Shown here: piece by piece, positions 26,799 to 38,498 of the stretch | Position numbering within the stretch: position 1 is the first letter of the stretch | Layout of the letters: each line of letters starts with the position of its first letter | From: Luscinia megarhynchos | Lineage: Eukaryota; Chordata; Aves; Passeriformes; Turdidae | Length of the DNA: 64,000 bases | Direction of reading: 5' to 3' | Assembly: GCA_034336665.1 (NCBI GenBank) | Contig: CM067566.1 | Location: 21,737,330 to 21,801,329 of the forward strand | Made by a program: the position numbers and the translations under genes | Notes under the pieces: generated by a model | What the model was told of the DNA's origin: nothing | Databases searched by the model: none | Seen by the model: only the letters and a program-made list of their open reading frames with translations

Positions 26799-28196
26799 AC
26801 GGGATATATACTGCTGGCCATATACTGGCAGATTATTGTGTACTTGGGGAGCATGTGCTCATATATCTGTGAAAAGGTCAGGTGAACCAGCCAGTTGGAC
26901 TTGAAACTTTCTCTGTACAACAATTTTTGGCCATCTGCATCTGTATCTGTCAATACAAATACAGCAAAGCAAAGCCAACAGAGACTTTTAATAAAAAGGA
27001 AGTGAAAATAAGTGGACAGACCATTATTATCTCATGCTGAAATAGGTAGAACTAACAATTTTTTAATGCCAAATAGCAAAAATGCAGTACTGGTTAGTTA
27101 ATAAAAAGCCAGAATAATTGTTCCAATTCTTACAGATTATTTTTATTAAATCCATGCCCCTGTAGAAATGCCAGTCTAAAGTAAAGAGAAGGAAAGACAC
27201 CACAAAGTAACTGTATAGATTCAGAAGATAGTCAACTTACCTACAGACAAATTCTAATTCTTAGCACAGTAGCTATATTAGACTGGTTTTCCATGGAAAA
27301 TAAAATATCTGACTTAATCATAACAAAGAAATGCCAAACAATCACTTCATGCTACATAATTTTGTCTCTCTCACCTGGGAAAGTATTTGCAACCTTTTCC
27401 TTACACTATCCTAAAATAGTGTTCTTTTTCATTATTTTTAATACCCATTTTGGTGCAATTCAAGTTGTTTGAAAGAAAAGAGTAATTTTAAATGGTTACA
27501 AAAATTCAATCATATCCAGTTGGATAAATATAAGTAAAAGTGAAGTCATCATTAAAGGCTTTTATTTTTACTCCTGCTGATGGCAAAATGTCAGCAAAAG
27601 GTCCCCAGCAACACTTCTGAAAATGGGTGTTATTCAGGAGACTAATTCTTGAATATGAGAGTGAAATCACATCCAGCCCAAGCAGAAGAAAATCACTGCC
27701 CTTTCTTCATCTATATAGAAAATACCAAACTTTCTTGGTACTCTTAAAAGACTGAAAGGTGCTGGCATCACGCACAAATCTGCAAGAATTGAAATGTCAC
27801 GTTCACTCTGGGAGAGAAAAGAATCCTCAGGTGCTCATTACTGCTAAAAAGTGTTCCCACAGAAACCAACCCCAGGCTTTCTCCACATGATCAGCTTTTA
27901 AAGGTTAATTAACAATAGGAAGAGATAAAAATTTATAACCTACTGCTTATAATTTTTTAATGGTGTGATTTCCAATCTTTTATCATTGCGCTTACACTTG
28001 AAATCAAAGTCCCATCTGCTCACATCTCATAAAACCCTGGGGACAAAAAATAAAATTTAATATTCTAAACCTTTTTCTCCATGCTGGAGGTACAGAACTC
28101 ATTCATTTTCCATCCACATGCCCCAGGAGGCAGATTCTAAGCAACTTTGAAATAAACATCCTTGAAAGCTCTCTGTCATAAGCTACAACACTTAAG

Positions 28197-28209
28197 AAAA
28201 AAAAAAAAA
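28197..28209. repeat. A13 homopolymer next to the LTR
   Basis: Thirteen A end 12 bp before the first base of the LTR at 28222. The tract may simply be the A-rich site into which the retroviral element integrated. Confidence 0.85.
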
Positions 28210-28221
28210 TTAGAAACAGTA

Positions 28222-28819
28222 TGTCATGGTTTAACCCAGCCAGCCACCAAGCCCCACAAAGCCACTCATTCAGTCCCCTACCATTAGGAACATGGAAAGA
28301 ATCCAAAGATAAAAGCAGGAAAATTCAGGGAATGAGATAAAGAAAGTTCAACGCAGGAAAGCAAAAGCCACACACACAAGAGGAGAAAACAAGGAATTAA
28401 TTCCCTGCTTCCCATGGGGAGGCAGGAGTTCAGCCATCCCCAGGACAGCAGGGCCCCATCATAGGCAGCTGTGACTTGGGAAGACCAACACCATCACTCC
28501 AAACATTCCCCTCCAGTGCTCCTTCTTCTCCCCACTTTATACATTGACCATGATTCCCCTATGGTCTAGAACATCCCTTGGGTCAATTTGTAACACCTGC
28601 CCTGGCTTTGTCTCCCTCCCAATCCCCCATGCACCCCCAAAATCCTTGTCAGGGTGTTGGTACAAAAAGCAGAAAAGGCTTGGCTCCATGTAAAACTTTC
28701 TCAGCAATAGCAAAAACATCTCTCTATTATTAACACAGTGATCAGCATAAATCCAAAACATAGCCCCACACCAGCCACTTTGAAGAAAATAAACTCGACT
28801 CCAGCCAAAACCAGAACCA
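28222..28819 (-). mobile_element. Solo LTR of an avian endogenous retrovirus
   Basis: A near-complete long terminal repeat of about 600 bp. The left end starts TGTCATGGTTTAACCC and the right end finishes in ...CCAGCCAAAACCAGAACCA. This TG...CA pair is the recognised terminus of an LTR family that is very common in bird genomes. Internal blocks also fit, including 'GAGATAAAGAAAG', 'CAGCCATCCCCAGGA', 'CTGTGACTTGGGAAGAC' and 'CAGCATAAATCCAAAACATAG'. On the minus strand a TATAAA box (complement of 28534-28541) lies about 280 bp in from the right end, so the retroviral sense strand is probably minus. No internal gag or pol sequence follows on either side, hence 'solo', the usual product of recombination between two LTRs. 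I could not find a matching target-site duplication at these edges. The 74-codon open frames inside are not genes. The exact family name is left open. Confidence 0.85.
28534..28541 (-). promoter_or_regulatory. TATA box inside the LTR
   Basis: On the minus strand the sequence reads TATAAAGT, followed by a G-rich stretch. In retroviral LTRs the TATA box marks the U3 promoter. Its direction is the main argument for the orientation given to the LTR. Whether this decayed copy still drives transcription is unknown. Confidence 0.45.
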
Positions 28820-28868
28820 ATAATTCAAAAATATCTATTACTAGGTCACTTTTGCAATTCAAGGTGTA

Positions 28869-28896
28869 TTTCATGTAGAAAGTTTCATGTAGAAAC
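28869..28896. repeat. 14-bp tandem duplication
   Basis: TTTCATGTAGAAAG is followed by TTTCATGTAGAAAC, with one change at the last base. It lies about 50 bp beyond the LTR edge and is probably unrelated to it. Confidence 0.85.
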
Positions 28897-29366
28897 TTTG
28901 TTGTCTTACAGGACTGTTCTAACACACTTTTTTTTCCATAAAGTTAACCTTTTTCCAGTAACTGAGAACTCAGAACCTGAGGCCTTACAGTTGTTAGTTT
29001 TATATGTCAGGGCTGCACAAATCTGCACATGCATGTAAGGCCTTTCAATTGTGCACAACAGAGCAGCAACCACAAATCTCTAGTCCTGAGAACAGCTCCA
29101 TTCTCCTAGCTCATGGCAGCTACTCAGGGCTGGAAAATGTTCATCCACCTTAGAATATCTGGCTTGCACAGTGACCCAACAAGCATCATTTACAAGATAA
29201 TTTTCAACCTGAAAAATATAGGTTGTGGCCACAATACAGTTACAATTCACTGGGAGCATTTGAACATTCACCACAGGAGGGCAATCCCGATATTACACAG
29301 GAATGTGTGTACCTGTGTGGGCTCTCATGTCCATGCTTCCCCCACTTTCAATTGACTGGGTGCACT

Positions 29367-29378
29367 TTCCATATGGAA
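29367..29378. repeat. 12-bp perfect palindrome
   Basis: TTCCATATGGAA reads the same on both strands. It looks like a CArG box at first sight but has only four A/T bases between CC and GG, where SRF sites need six. Confidence 0.8.
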
Positions 29379-29663
29379 TTTGTGTCATCATCATTGTTCT
29401 GATTGTAAATAGCAGTGTTTCTTAAGTGAGGATCACTGTTATAGCAGACTTTCCTTTAGCTCCCAGACTTCCATGTCCAGGGCACGAACAGATTAGCACT
29501 TCTGGAATTGTTAGTGCTGGTTCTGCAAGTCTATTTACCCAAAAATATTGAAAGTCATCCATGTGGCCAAGTTAAAATGGAAAATTTCAAATATTCAGTG
29601 GCAGAACATTATTGATGTCAATCCAAATCATAACCAGGATATTGCCATAAGGTAAACAACCAG

Positions 29664-29676
29664 AAAAAAAAAAAAA
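29664..29676. repeat. A13 homopolymer
   Basis: An uninterrupted run of 13 A. No retroposed gene is recognised next to it. Confidence 0.85.
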
Positions 29677-31911
29677 GGAATACAGATCTCTGTATAGCAG
29701 CAATTGAGTTCTCTGGTATGTCTCAACTCAAAGAAAAAATACCTCTTCAAGGGTATTCTCTGTTTTGATGGGTCCATGGACCTAAGAGAGCAATTGCACC
29801 CCATTAATTTATGCTGGTTGAATAAAAAAACCCCTTTGCTTTTATCTTACCTTATCTCCATAAGACATTTTGTAGTGAATTTTTTTCAAGAACACTAACA
29901 TTTTGAACCCACGGTTTTCCATTAGACTTCTGCTAAGCAAAACAGTTAAATACTTCTGCTGAAACTTTCATAGCCTAAAAGTCACATCACTCCATGCTGC
30001 CAGCAGGGATCTACACTAAACACAGAGTTTGGAACTTACATTAGAAAAAAAATACTGTCAAAACTGAATCTCCTAAAAGCAAAAGATAGAGTATTACAGA
30101 TGGCAGCCCAAGTCAGTTGGAGAGCTGTGAACAAAGCAGCCCACCTTCTTGTGAAGATGTTTCAAAGTACAAGCAGGACACGTCACCTTATCCCACCATG
30201 AAAGCACTTAGTCGTGTCACAGCAGCAAGAAGCAATATTTAAGCAAGTCTACATTTGTAATTTTTCATATTCTATTGGAAAGAGAAGTTCTACTTATGAT
30301 TAATAGCAGAATCCTGGTGCCTGCTGATCTTGCATCACCATAATCTGACATTGCCTGACTTCAGCAGAGCTGCTGTTACTTGTTTTCCTTTCACTACAGG
30401 CAGTCCTGTTATTTAAGAATTAGAAGCTTACAGCTTTTGAATTTCTCTAATATGGCTACTCAGCAGAACATCTTTTCATGTTTCTTATCTACTTTGTTTT
30501 CCTTAAATGCTTGGAATTCAGACAGACATGTTTGGAAATGCTGGGTCCTGGGAATATATATGTACACACAAATTTACCCACTCACACACACTGTACTTAC
30601 ACAGAAGCAGAGCAAGCATACAAAACAAAAATTTTGCTTTGAGCACCTTTCTGGTGCACAAACACCAGAGGCTCAATGCAAGCTGTCAGAAAACTGCAGT
30701 GAAAGTTCAAGGGTACAGCACCAAAGCTCAGTGGCCTCATGTCAGGTCTGTCTGTAGGGCAGCCATTCCATGGAGTGTCTCGTGTAAAGTGGGATACATT
30801 CCAGTGCCCTGACCCCTCCTAGAAGAAACCAGGTCATAAAGCAGTGGGGAGGGCTACAGAGCAAGCAGCTGCATGTACATTCATGTTAGAGATGTATCCA
30901 TGTTCTCAATATAGGCATTGCATCCTCTGCATGCTCCTGTGCTAGGCTGCCTGCCAACATTGCAATAGATTCCTGATACTCAAAAAAATTTTTTGTATAT
31001 TTAAGGTGTTTTGATCTTGAAAAATGAAAAGAAAAATCAGTTTTGCCTTCCACATAGGTTCAGCATTCTGATCTAGGTGTGTAAGAGTGCTATTTCAAGG
31101 ATCAGAACAGCAAAAAATCAGTCAAAAATTAAGATATCCCAAAGCTATTTTTGCAGTAACAGAAATCTTCAATGCACAATCTTTAAGGGAAGGATATTGA
31201 ATCTCAGGGAAATTTTAGTAGCTACTTTTTGGATCAGGAATACTTATCTTATTATTAATTCCTGACATATCGGGAGCTTTAAACCCAACAGTTGCTCAGT
31301 AATGTATATCTTGTCTGGATCTATTAAGATTCTGCTTATCCTACAAACCATCATAAATTTAAAATATTCTTACAGAAATATGTATTATGACTTACATATG
31401 ATGTCATGGGGGTTTTTTCTGCAATGCAGTTGTTTTCTATGCACTCTTTTTCAGACAAGAAAAGTCAAGAGTTACTAAAAACCCAAATACCTTGTTCTGA
31501 ACATCACCACGATAGTCAACACACTTCAATACCAAAAGGCAAACCTGCAACAAGTGTCCCTGTTTTCTTCCCTATCACTCAGCCACAGGATCAGCAACCT
31601 CCCAAAAGTTTAATCTTACCAGGGAAAGGTGACACGTTCATTTTAGGGGCAATAATTTCACAAACGTAACATTAGGCTTTTCTTTCTGAAAGCATTTTCA
31701 AGTAGACTGGGAGACACTACAAATTCTGCTTTAGAACAAACACACTGTGGGTTTTTTTCTCTTGTGTGTGAATTAAAAGATCATCAGTTTTGTTTCATGT
31801 CATGTTCATCTGTAACATTTTTTTCCCAAATCTTTTCTTGATTCACTGGGAGACTAAATGGCTAGGTCTTCTGACCTTCTGCCTGAAGATCTCATATTTT
31901 TACATGGAGAG

Positions 31912-31931
31912 AAAAATGTGCAAAAATGTGC
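31912..31931. repeat. 10-bp tandem duplication
   Basis: AAAAATGTGC occurs twice head to tail without mismatch. Confidence 0.85.
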
Positions 31932-32617
31932 ATCTGCTTCCTGCAAAGTAGAACAGGCTTTTCAGATTGGGAATAGAGTGAAGACTAAAACTTTATTTAT
32001 TGCAGATCAGTAGTTCCTGATATCCACAGCTGCCAATAAATACATTTCTCTTTTTGGGAACAATTACAGGTATTAAATCACTCAAGAGTACATTTCTTTC
32101 CAAATTTGGGAAATCAGATTATGAGAACAGTAACAGAAGTGACTGTCAAACACAACTACTTTTCTGGTGTCTTACATTATTTAATACTGCTGACAAGCAA
32201 ATCATTCTTTTTTTCAGCTTCATAAGTGACAGCTTTACAGGTTTTCATCTTTTATAATTTTTCTTTCCTCTTTGAAGATAGACATCTTTGTAATAGCACT
32301 CAGAATTATAAATGCCCTGTGTTAAATCAATATCTGTCAATGGGGTTCATTTGATAAAAGCTTTTCATGATATTTTTTTCTTTATAATCACAACTCTTAA
32401 GTCTACAGGAAAAAATAAAGCAAGAGTTAACTTTAATATTAGTAGAAGAAAGTAGAATACGTGTTTTATCACACATTTTGTCATACAACTGATATAATCA
32501 GGAGAGGTCCTTCACTCAAGAAGGTCAGAAGTTCACACTTCAAAAATACAACAGAACTTCAAGAAAACTGGGCAGAATAGATAGTTTGCTGCACTACATA
32601 AGAGGTTTGTGCAGCAA

Positions 32618-33366
32618 TTCAGAGACCTCAACAAGCTGGAAAATTAGGCTGCTGGAAAAATAGACTGACAGGAACCTCCTGAAGTTCGTAAAAGGGAGGT
32701 GCCAAGTCCTGCACTTGGGGAGAGCAGACCCCCAGTATTCACTGACAACTGACCAGCTGGAAAACAGCTGAGGGTCCTGGTGGACACCAAGTTGATCCTA
32801 TGCCAGCAATGTGCCCTTGCTGAAAAAGGACTCACAGTGTCCTGGGTTGTGTCAGAGTGTTGCCACTGCTAATATGCCCAGATTTGGGCTGAGTCCAGTT
32901 CTGAGTTGCTCAGTGCAAGAGACAAAGTCATACTGAATCAATTCCTGTAAGGAGTCAAGAAAATGATGAAGGGATGGGATCATGAGGAAAGTCTAAGAGA
33001 CCTGCACTATTCAGTCTAGAGAGGGTTCATAGCTTATTTTATTTATGTATAGATCTACAGAAAGAGAGGCTACAAAGGGGATGAAGTGAGGCTTTTTTTG
33101 GCAGTGCTCAAGTAGCAAAAGAGGAAAAGGACACCAATTGAAACAGAGAAGCCTCCAAATGAACACCAGGAAATCCCTTTTCACTGTAAGAGTGACTGAG
33201 CACTGGCACAGGTTGCCCAAGGATGTTGTGGAGTCTCCCTCTTTGGAGATATTCAAAAGCCATCTGAACATAGTCTGGGGCAACTGGATCTATGTGCCCT
33301 GCTTGAGCAGGCAGCTGGATCAGATAATTTCCAGAGGCTCCTCCCAGCCTCAACCATTCTGCAACT
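32618..33366 (+). mobile_element. CR1 LINE, 5'-truncated copy
   Basis: About 750 bp of the 3' part of a CR1 retrotransposon: decayed end of the reverse-transcriptase ORF, then the 3' UTR. Blocks in the correct family order are 'CAGGAACCTCCTGAAGTTC', 'CCAAGTCCTGCACTTGGGG', 'AGGGTCCTGGTGGACACCAAG', 'GCCAGCAATGTGCCCTTGC', 'GAGTCCAGTTCTGAG', 'GAGCACTGGCACAGGTTGCC', 'GTGGAGTCTCC', 'GAGATATTCAAAAGCC' and 'CAGCCTCAACCATTCTGC'. The last is the CR1 terminus without a surviving octamer repeat. The reading frame is broken by stops and indels, so the copy cannot encode protein. Overlapping open frames of 63-90 codons on both strands at 32644-33380 are products of this repeat. Confidence 0.9.
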
Positions 33367-34799
33367 AGAAGTAGACTCAAGATGCACTAGCAAAATCTTG
33401 TTAAATATGATTCAAAATTTCTTATCTTCATTTAAGATACAGAACAACAACTTTGAAAATGCAGCAGTGTTGCTTTTTGTTACATGGATAGGTAGATCAC
33501 ATTTGTAATTGCAATTATCAGTAAAGTTTAATTAAACGTAAATCAGAACCACCCTTAAAAATTCAGAAGCATGGAATCCTCAGTCCTTTCCATTCAGCTC
33601 TTCCCTAAGGACAAAACCAAGCAGACTAATAATGTGGTCAGTCATCTGAGAATCCAGATTTGGAGAAAACAGTGAACTGAACGAATTCCAACATCTTCAG
33701 CACAGTGCAGGGAAAGTGATAGGAATAGGCAAAATCTCTAATATTTAAATGTAGATCTGGCCATTTTTACTGTCCATTGTGAGGAGTGAGAGATGTCAGA
33801 TGCTCCTATTTATGGAAAGACAGATATTTTGGCCACAGCTGCACCAGTTCCCTTGTCTGGCCCATTTCACCCATTCTCCCCGAGTTAGACATACAAGTAG
33901 AACTTAAACTGTGAATCTGTAACTGCTTAAGATTTTCTTTACACTAAAAACTAAACCCACATCAATTTTGAAGCACAGACAGAAGAGTTCATGTTAAGCA
34001 CCCAAAAAATACATAGTGAATGAGGTAGATACAGTGCCTAGTTTTACAAGACATGTCCACAAGAAAAAAAGTATTCTCTGAGATGGAAAACAAGGATGAA
34101 TTTAAAAATGTGATTTTTAAAAATACAATAAAAACTAATTGATTTTCAATATTTCTGTCAACCTCCCAAGAGAAGGTTTGCAAAATTGCAGCCTTCATGC
34201 AGTTCCTCTGCCAACAGTTAGTGTTAATGGAAATAAATAACCTCTAGTCCTATTAATGACATCCTGGAAATAGCCATAGGCTCTATGACAGTTCTCCTCA
34301 AAGAACAATAAATACACATTTAAATATTATTTTTCCAGTAATCTGTGTTGATTAATACAATCATACAAAAAATTGAGAAATGGAACCAGAAGGATCTGAA
34401 ACTTCCAGAAGGAAAAAACCAACGACAGCACAACTACAAACCAAAAAAACCACAAAATCAACCAATCAAATGAGAAAGTTTTCTGTATAAACCACAAGGG
34501 TAAAGACAAATAAATATACTGACTTGTCTTACACAGGTTTTATTTACAAGGGAACATTCTTGTTTTGAACCAAAGCAAAATGTTAATCCTTTCAAGCCTA
34601 GAAGAGCTGGATTAAGATGGAATTTGCACCTTGGTGGACTCCTGAAGGAAACAAGGACACAGCTGTCCAAGACCTGACAGTGAGAACTACCATGCCAATA
34701 AGGCTGAAAATGCTGCTGACAATAACCTGTTCCCCTGACAGAGGGAAAAGAGTGACAAAAAACATAGCATACAAGTAAAAGAAGACTAACCAAGTGGAA
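33367..34799. other. Non-coding DNA between two CR1 copies
   Basis: Mostly unique A/T-rich sequence. The last part, about 34530-34799, is more GC-rich and leads directly into the next CR1 copy, but I cannot match it to CR1 or to another family. A 172-codon minus-strand frame (34458-34976) spans this junction and is not credible as a gene. Confidence 0.5.
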
Positions 34800-35376
34800 A
34801 ACAAGCCAGCAATGTGTCCCTTTGGCAGGAAAGGCTGACCTTGTCCTGGGCTGCATTAGCAGGAATGCTGCCAGCAAGTCCAGGGAGGTGACCCTGTCCC
34901 TCTGCTCAGCAGTGACCACTCTTGAGGTGCTGAGTCCAGTTCTGTGTTCCCCACTACAGAAGGGACAGGGACACACTGGAGAGGAACCTTGAGAAGGACC
35001 ATGACAATGATGAAGCAGCTGGAGCCTCTTTCATATGAGAAAAGGCTGAGATGCTCTTACAGACATGCCTGAAGGGAGAGTGTGTAGAGGACAGAGCCAG
35101 GGTTCCAGTGGTGCCCTGTGAAAGGGCCAGAGGCAATGGGCACAAACTAAAACACAAACTGAACATCCAAAACAACTTTCTCGTTGTGAGGAGGACTGAC
35201 CCTGGCACAGGTGGCCCAGGGAGGTTGTGGACTCTCCATCCTGGAGATATTCCAAACTGTCTGGACACTGTCCTGGGCAACAGGCTCTGGATGACTGTGC
35301 TTGAGAAGGAGCACTGGACAAGAAAATTCCCAGAGATTCCTCCCAACCCCAACCATTCCATGTCAGTGATTCTGTA
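34800..35376 (+). mobile_element. CR1 LINE, 5'-truncated copy
   Basis: A second plus-strand CR1 copy of about 580 bp, with 'GCCAGCAATGTG', 'GTCCTGGGCTGCATTAGCAG', 'TCCAGGGAGGTGACCCTGTC', 'GAGTCCAGTTCTGTGTTCCCC', 'TATGAGAAAAGGCTGAGA', 'AGAGGCAATGGGCACAAACT', 'GGTTGTGGACTCTCCATCC', 'GGAGATATTCC' and the terminal 'CCAACCCCAACCATTCCATG...GTGATTCTGT'. Divergence from family features seems lower than in the copy at 32618, so it may be younger. Coding capacity is lost. Several frames of up to 157 codons on both strands (for example 34954-35427 minus) are repeat shadows. Confidence 0.92.
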
Positions 35377-35894
35377 GCAGTCTTTCCGTGTAAGAAAGAA
35401 TAACACATTTTTCTTCCTATATACCAATTTTGGTCAGATTCAGGGCAGGAAACAGGGAAAGTTCAACCAGCCAAGAGACATAACAGCTGGAAATGGAGGA
35501 TTGTCACATCTCCAGCCACAAGGCATTACACCAGGCAGTATTGTTCCAATAGACATGAAGACAGCAAGAAGAAAGTCTTCAAAGAAATAAATTCAAAAAG
35601 GGCAAAAGTATTCCTGTGTAGAGACCCAGAGGGACTAATGGCTGAATATATTATTAGAAGGTTAAATTCAAGGCTTACTTCTCATTCAGATACTGAATTA
35701 GGCAGCCAGATACTGGCATTAAAAAGAATGAAGCATGACCTATAGCTACATTTTTAACTACTATATGTTCTAGGAAAGAGCAGTCTTATTTTTAGGATAA
35801 AAATACCTAAAATTATTTGGTTTCAGTCTTGCCTTCTGAGTATATGCAGTACATTTTTACTGTGAGGCTTGGGTTTTGCTGTGGGTTTTGGTGA

Positions 35895-35909
35895 TTTTTT
35901 TTTTTTTTT
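35895..35909. repeat. T15 homopolymer
   Basis: Fifteen T preceded by a G/T-rich stretch. Simple low-complexity sequence. Confidence 0.85.
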
Positions 35910-35975
35910 GGGCCAAGGAAAGATGTATTTGCATCTGAGAAAAACAACTGCAGAACCGATCATAATATTCTAAAT

Positions 35976-36040
35976 AAAATACTATTAATACTTAAGTATT
36001 TTATATATAGAAAATAATACGTTATCAATACTTAAGCATT
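35976..36040. repeat. Duplicated palindromic A/T motif, 40-bp period
   Basis: AATACTTAAGTATT at 35987-36000 is a perfect 14-bp palindrome. A near copy, AATACTTAAGCATT, starts 40 bp later at 36027, and both are preceded by AAAATA and a TAT-containing spacer. The pattern suggests a short tandem duplication that has since diverged. Confidence 0.7.
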
Positions 36041-38483
36041 AAAAAACCTTCCTAATTATATACATACCTAAGAAGCTATTCCATCTTCAAGAAGCACTTA
36101 GAATGTCTTGGTTTGCTCACAAAGCTTTCCTTCTGTTTCTAATTCTCTAATTACTCAAGTGGTCACAATTGCAATTGAAAGCCTTACACAGAGATTTCGG
36201 GTAATTTTAAAAGGAAACAAAAAAAATCTATTATTGAAAAAGACTACTCCAAATGTAATGAAAGCAAAATGGAAATTATTTCTGTAATGTGGAATATTTA
36301 AACTCCTCTAATGTAGTCTACTGTTACCTCCTATCAATTTAGCATCCTAATTTTACTTCCTGAGATTGTGAGGTTCTTATAAACTCCTGTTGTTCTCTTC
36401 CACCTGCAGCCAGAGTACTAATGATAACTCCACAGCATTTGTAAGTGCCTCATTTCTCAAACACCTCAAGGCAGAAATAGCTTCTGGAGGATGTAGGACC
36501 TTTGACATCTAGATCCCTTCACTGTCTTTAATTAAAATTATCATATCCTAGCAGTCTGACAGACTGAGCACACTTCTTTACGTGCTCATCACCAAAACAA
36601 CCCTCATTAGGATTCTAATGGGAAATCTCTGCAAGAGAATAATGGAAATTTGATCACCATCTTCCCAGATCAATTCACATGGAGAATGTCTATCAGAATC
36701 CAGACTGTCAATTCTGAATCCATAACAGGATAGCAGCAAGTTCTGTTCTTTCTGTACAAGTGGTAAACATTTCAGATTTCACTCAGTTAATTCACAAAGG
36801 AAAGGAGTATGTATTTTCCTAACTCTTTCATGGGCTTTGAATATATTGTATGTGTTATGAAAAAATATTTCTGAAAACATAATTTTCATAAAAATGCTAT
36901 GCCTGGAGAGCGTGGCCCTCTGGATTCTTCACACAATATCCAGAGAAAGAAATTAAACAAGCAAGGAAATGCTAGCAATTTTACCTGCTCCTAGAATCAT
37001 ATCTGACACCACCTTGGGAGATAGAGCTTTTGTTTGATATCCACCTGTTTGACCTGTCAGAATAAAAACACAGCAGTGTAGCAGATGTGAGTCAAAGAGA
37101 AAATATCACTGACAGTGACATCTTTGTCAGAAAGGACAACTTTCCTGCTGAGAGTGTTATGCTAATTACCTGGAAACTCACAGCTGTTGAATATCAACCT
37201 CAAGACGTCTGAAAGCAAAAGCAGATATTTTAAGAAAAAAAAATTATAGTACTTTGTACCTGTAAATCTGGCTTCAGAGCAAAAATGTAACCAGCTCTGC
37301 TTGAAGTCCTTTAAACTTGAGCCAGACTTTTACACTGACCTGCAGTATAGCTGAGGCCTAACAAGAAGAACTATTCTGCTAAAAATTAACAAGTTCACTT
37401 CCCTTGAAATTTATTGCACAGTTATCCGAAAGCTATGTTTTACTTTCAAGGAGATGCAAAAACAGCTTAATTTAGAAAACAATTTTGTGCACTTGAGAAG
37501 CCACAGTAAACTTAATGCAGCTGAAAACAGCTCTAAAACAAGTTTCTGTACCTATCATTCAAAAAGATAATTATGGGAATGAGTAATGGCCTGTCTCAAA
37601 TCTTGCTCTCTTGACTAAAGAGCAGTGGATATTTGCATATTCAAAATAAGGTAATTGCAACACTGTCTCCATTTCAGCTCTGGTCTGAAGACAAAACCCA
37701 ACAGGCAGTTTTGAGCTCACAGTCCATCACAAGACTCAATTTTCCACAATTATAGGAAATATATAGTCTAAGCTGTGAATGCAAACACAAGGGCACGTAG
37801 ATGGGGAGAGGGGATGAGGGTGTAACAGGAGGGAGTGAATATCCAAAACACAGTTTCCAAAATCTCAAGCCAAAGCTTGTCTGCTACTTGCAACCAGTAT
37901 GGGCTACTGCATACTTAGCACCCACACAAAAGCAGCACAACCTGAATTTACCAACTCACAAAAAAGAGATGAGACATAACCACAGGTGAGAAAGCTCATC
38001 AAGGGTTGTGCTTCTGCACTAAGACTGTCTAGACAAGAATGACCAGGGACCTGAGGTTCCATAGAGAGGCAAAGTGCTCCCAAAAACAGATTGTCTTGAA
38101 AACAAGAGGAGAGCTAGGAGACACAAGGAAACTGATCTGTGCTGGGGAAAAACCTGGAGATGGATGCATGGAGACAAATGCCAGTGGTGCACAGGAGCCT
38201 TGGTCTTTAGTAGCAGGGACTGCAGCTGTGTAACTGTGAGCATCCCTCTGCCCAAGCTCCCCGGACCAGCAGCACTCTCTTTGCCAGGAATGGAAGGCAA
38301 GACCTAAAGGATGCAGCACCATGAATTAGCTCATGTGAGCTAGAGTCAAGCAGGGCAAAAGCTCTCAGCTCATCTGTTCTTAGCTAAACCCACCCCAGCA
38401 TCTAGATCAGCGCTAAATTTACTTTGCCTAACCCATGACAAGATATTTTCCAGCCCAGCTCTGAATCATACTCATTTTTCCCC

Positions 38484-38498
38484 TTTTTTTTTTTTTTT
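38484..38498. repeat. T15 homopolymer
   Basis: Fifteen T after a short C run. On the minus strand it reads as an A15 tract followed by GGGG; no retroposed body is recognised. Confidence 0.85.

Larger units (their letters stand above)
21109..28221. other. Non-coding unique DNA with small inverted and direct repeats
   Basis: No gene is supported. The stretch holds a GC-richer patch at about 22040-22210 with a perfect hairpin, a 21-bp period duplication at 22771-22808, an exon-like block with strong splice signals but interrupted frames at 26439-26643, a hairpin at 26778-26798, and A12 and A13 runs at 26248-26259 and 28197-28209. Confidence 0.5.
28820..32617. other. Non-coding unique DNA
   Basis: No gene is supported. 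Two overlapping open frames at 30380-30812 (125 and 101 codons, plus) have no domain and no coding-like context. Small elements: a 14-bp tandem duplication at 28869-28896, a 12-bp palindrome TTCCATATGGAA at 29367-29378, an A13 run at 29664-29676, and a 10-bp tandem duplication at 31912-31931. Confidence 0.55.

Noticed and set aside
29367..29378. SRF CArG box
   Set aside because: CCATATGG has four A/T bases between CC and GG instead of six.
34458..34976. 172-codon minus-strand frame with hydrophobic stretches
   Set aside because: Its left half is unassigned DNA and its right part is the antisense of the CR1 copy starting at 34800; apparent membrane segments are composition effects.
34954..35427. 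157-codon minus-strand frame and overlapping frames
   Set aside because: They lie almost fully within the CR1 copy at 34800-35376 and read it antisense.
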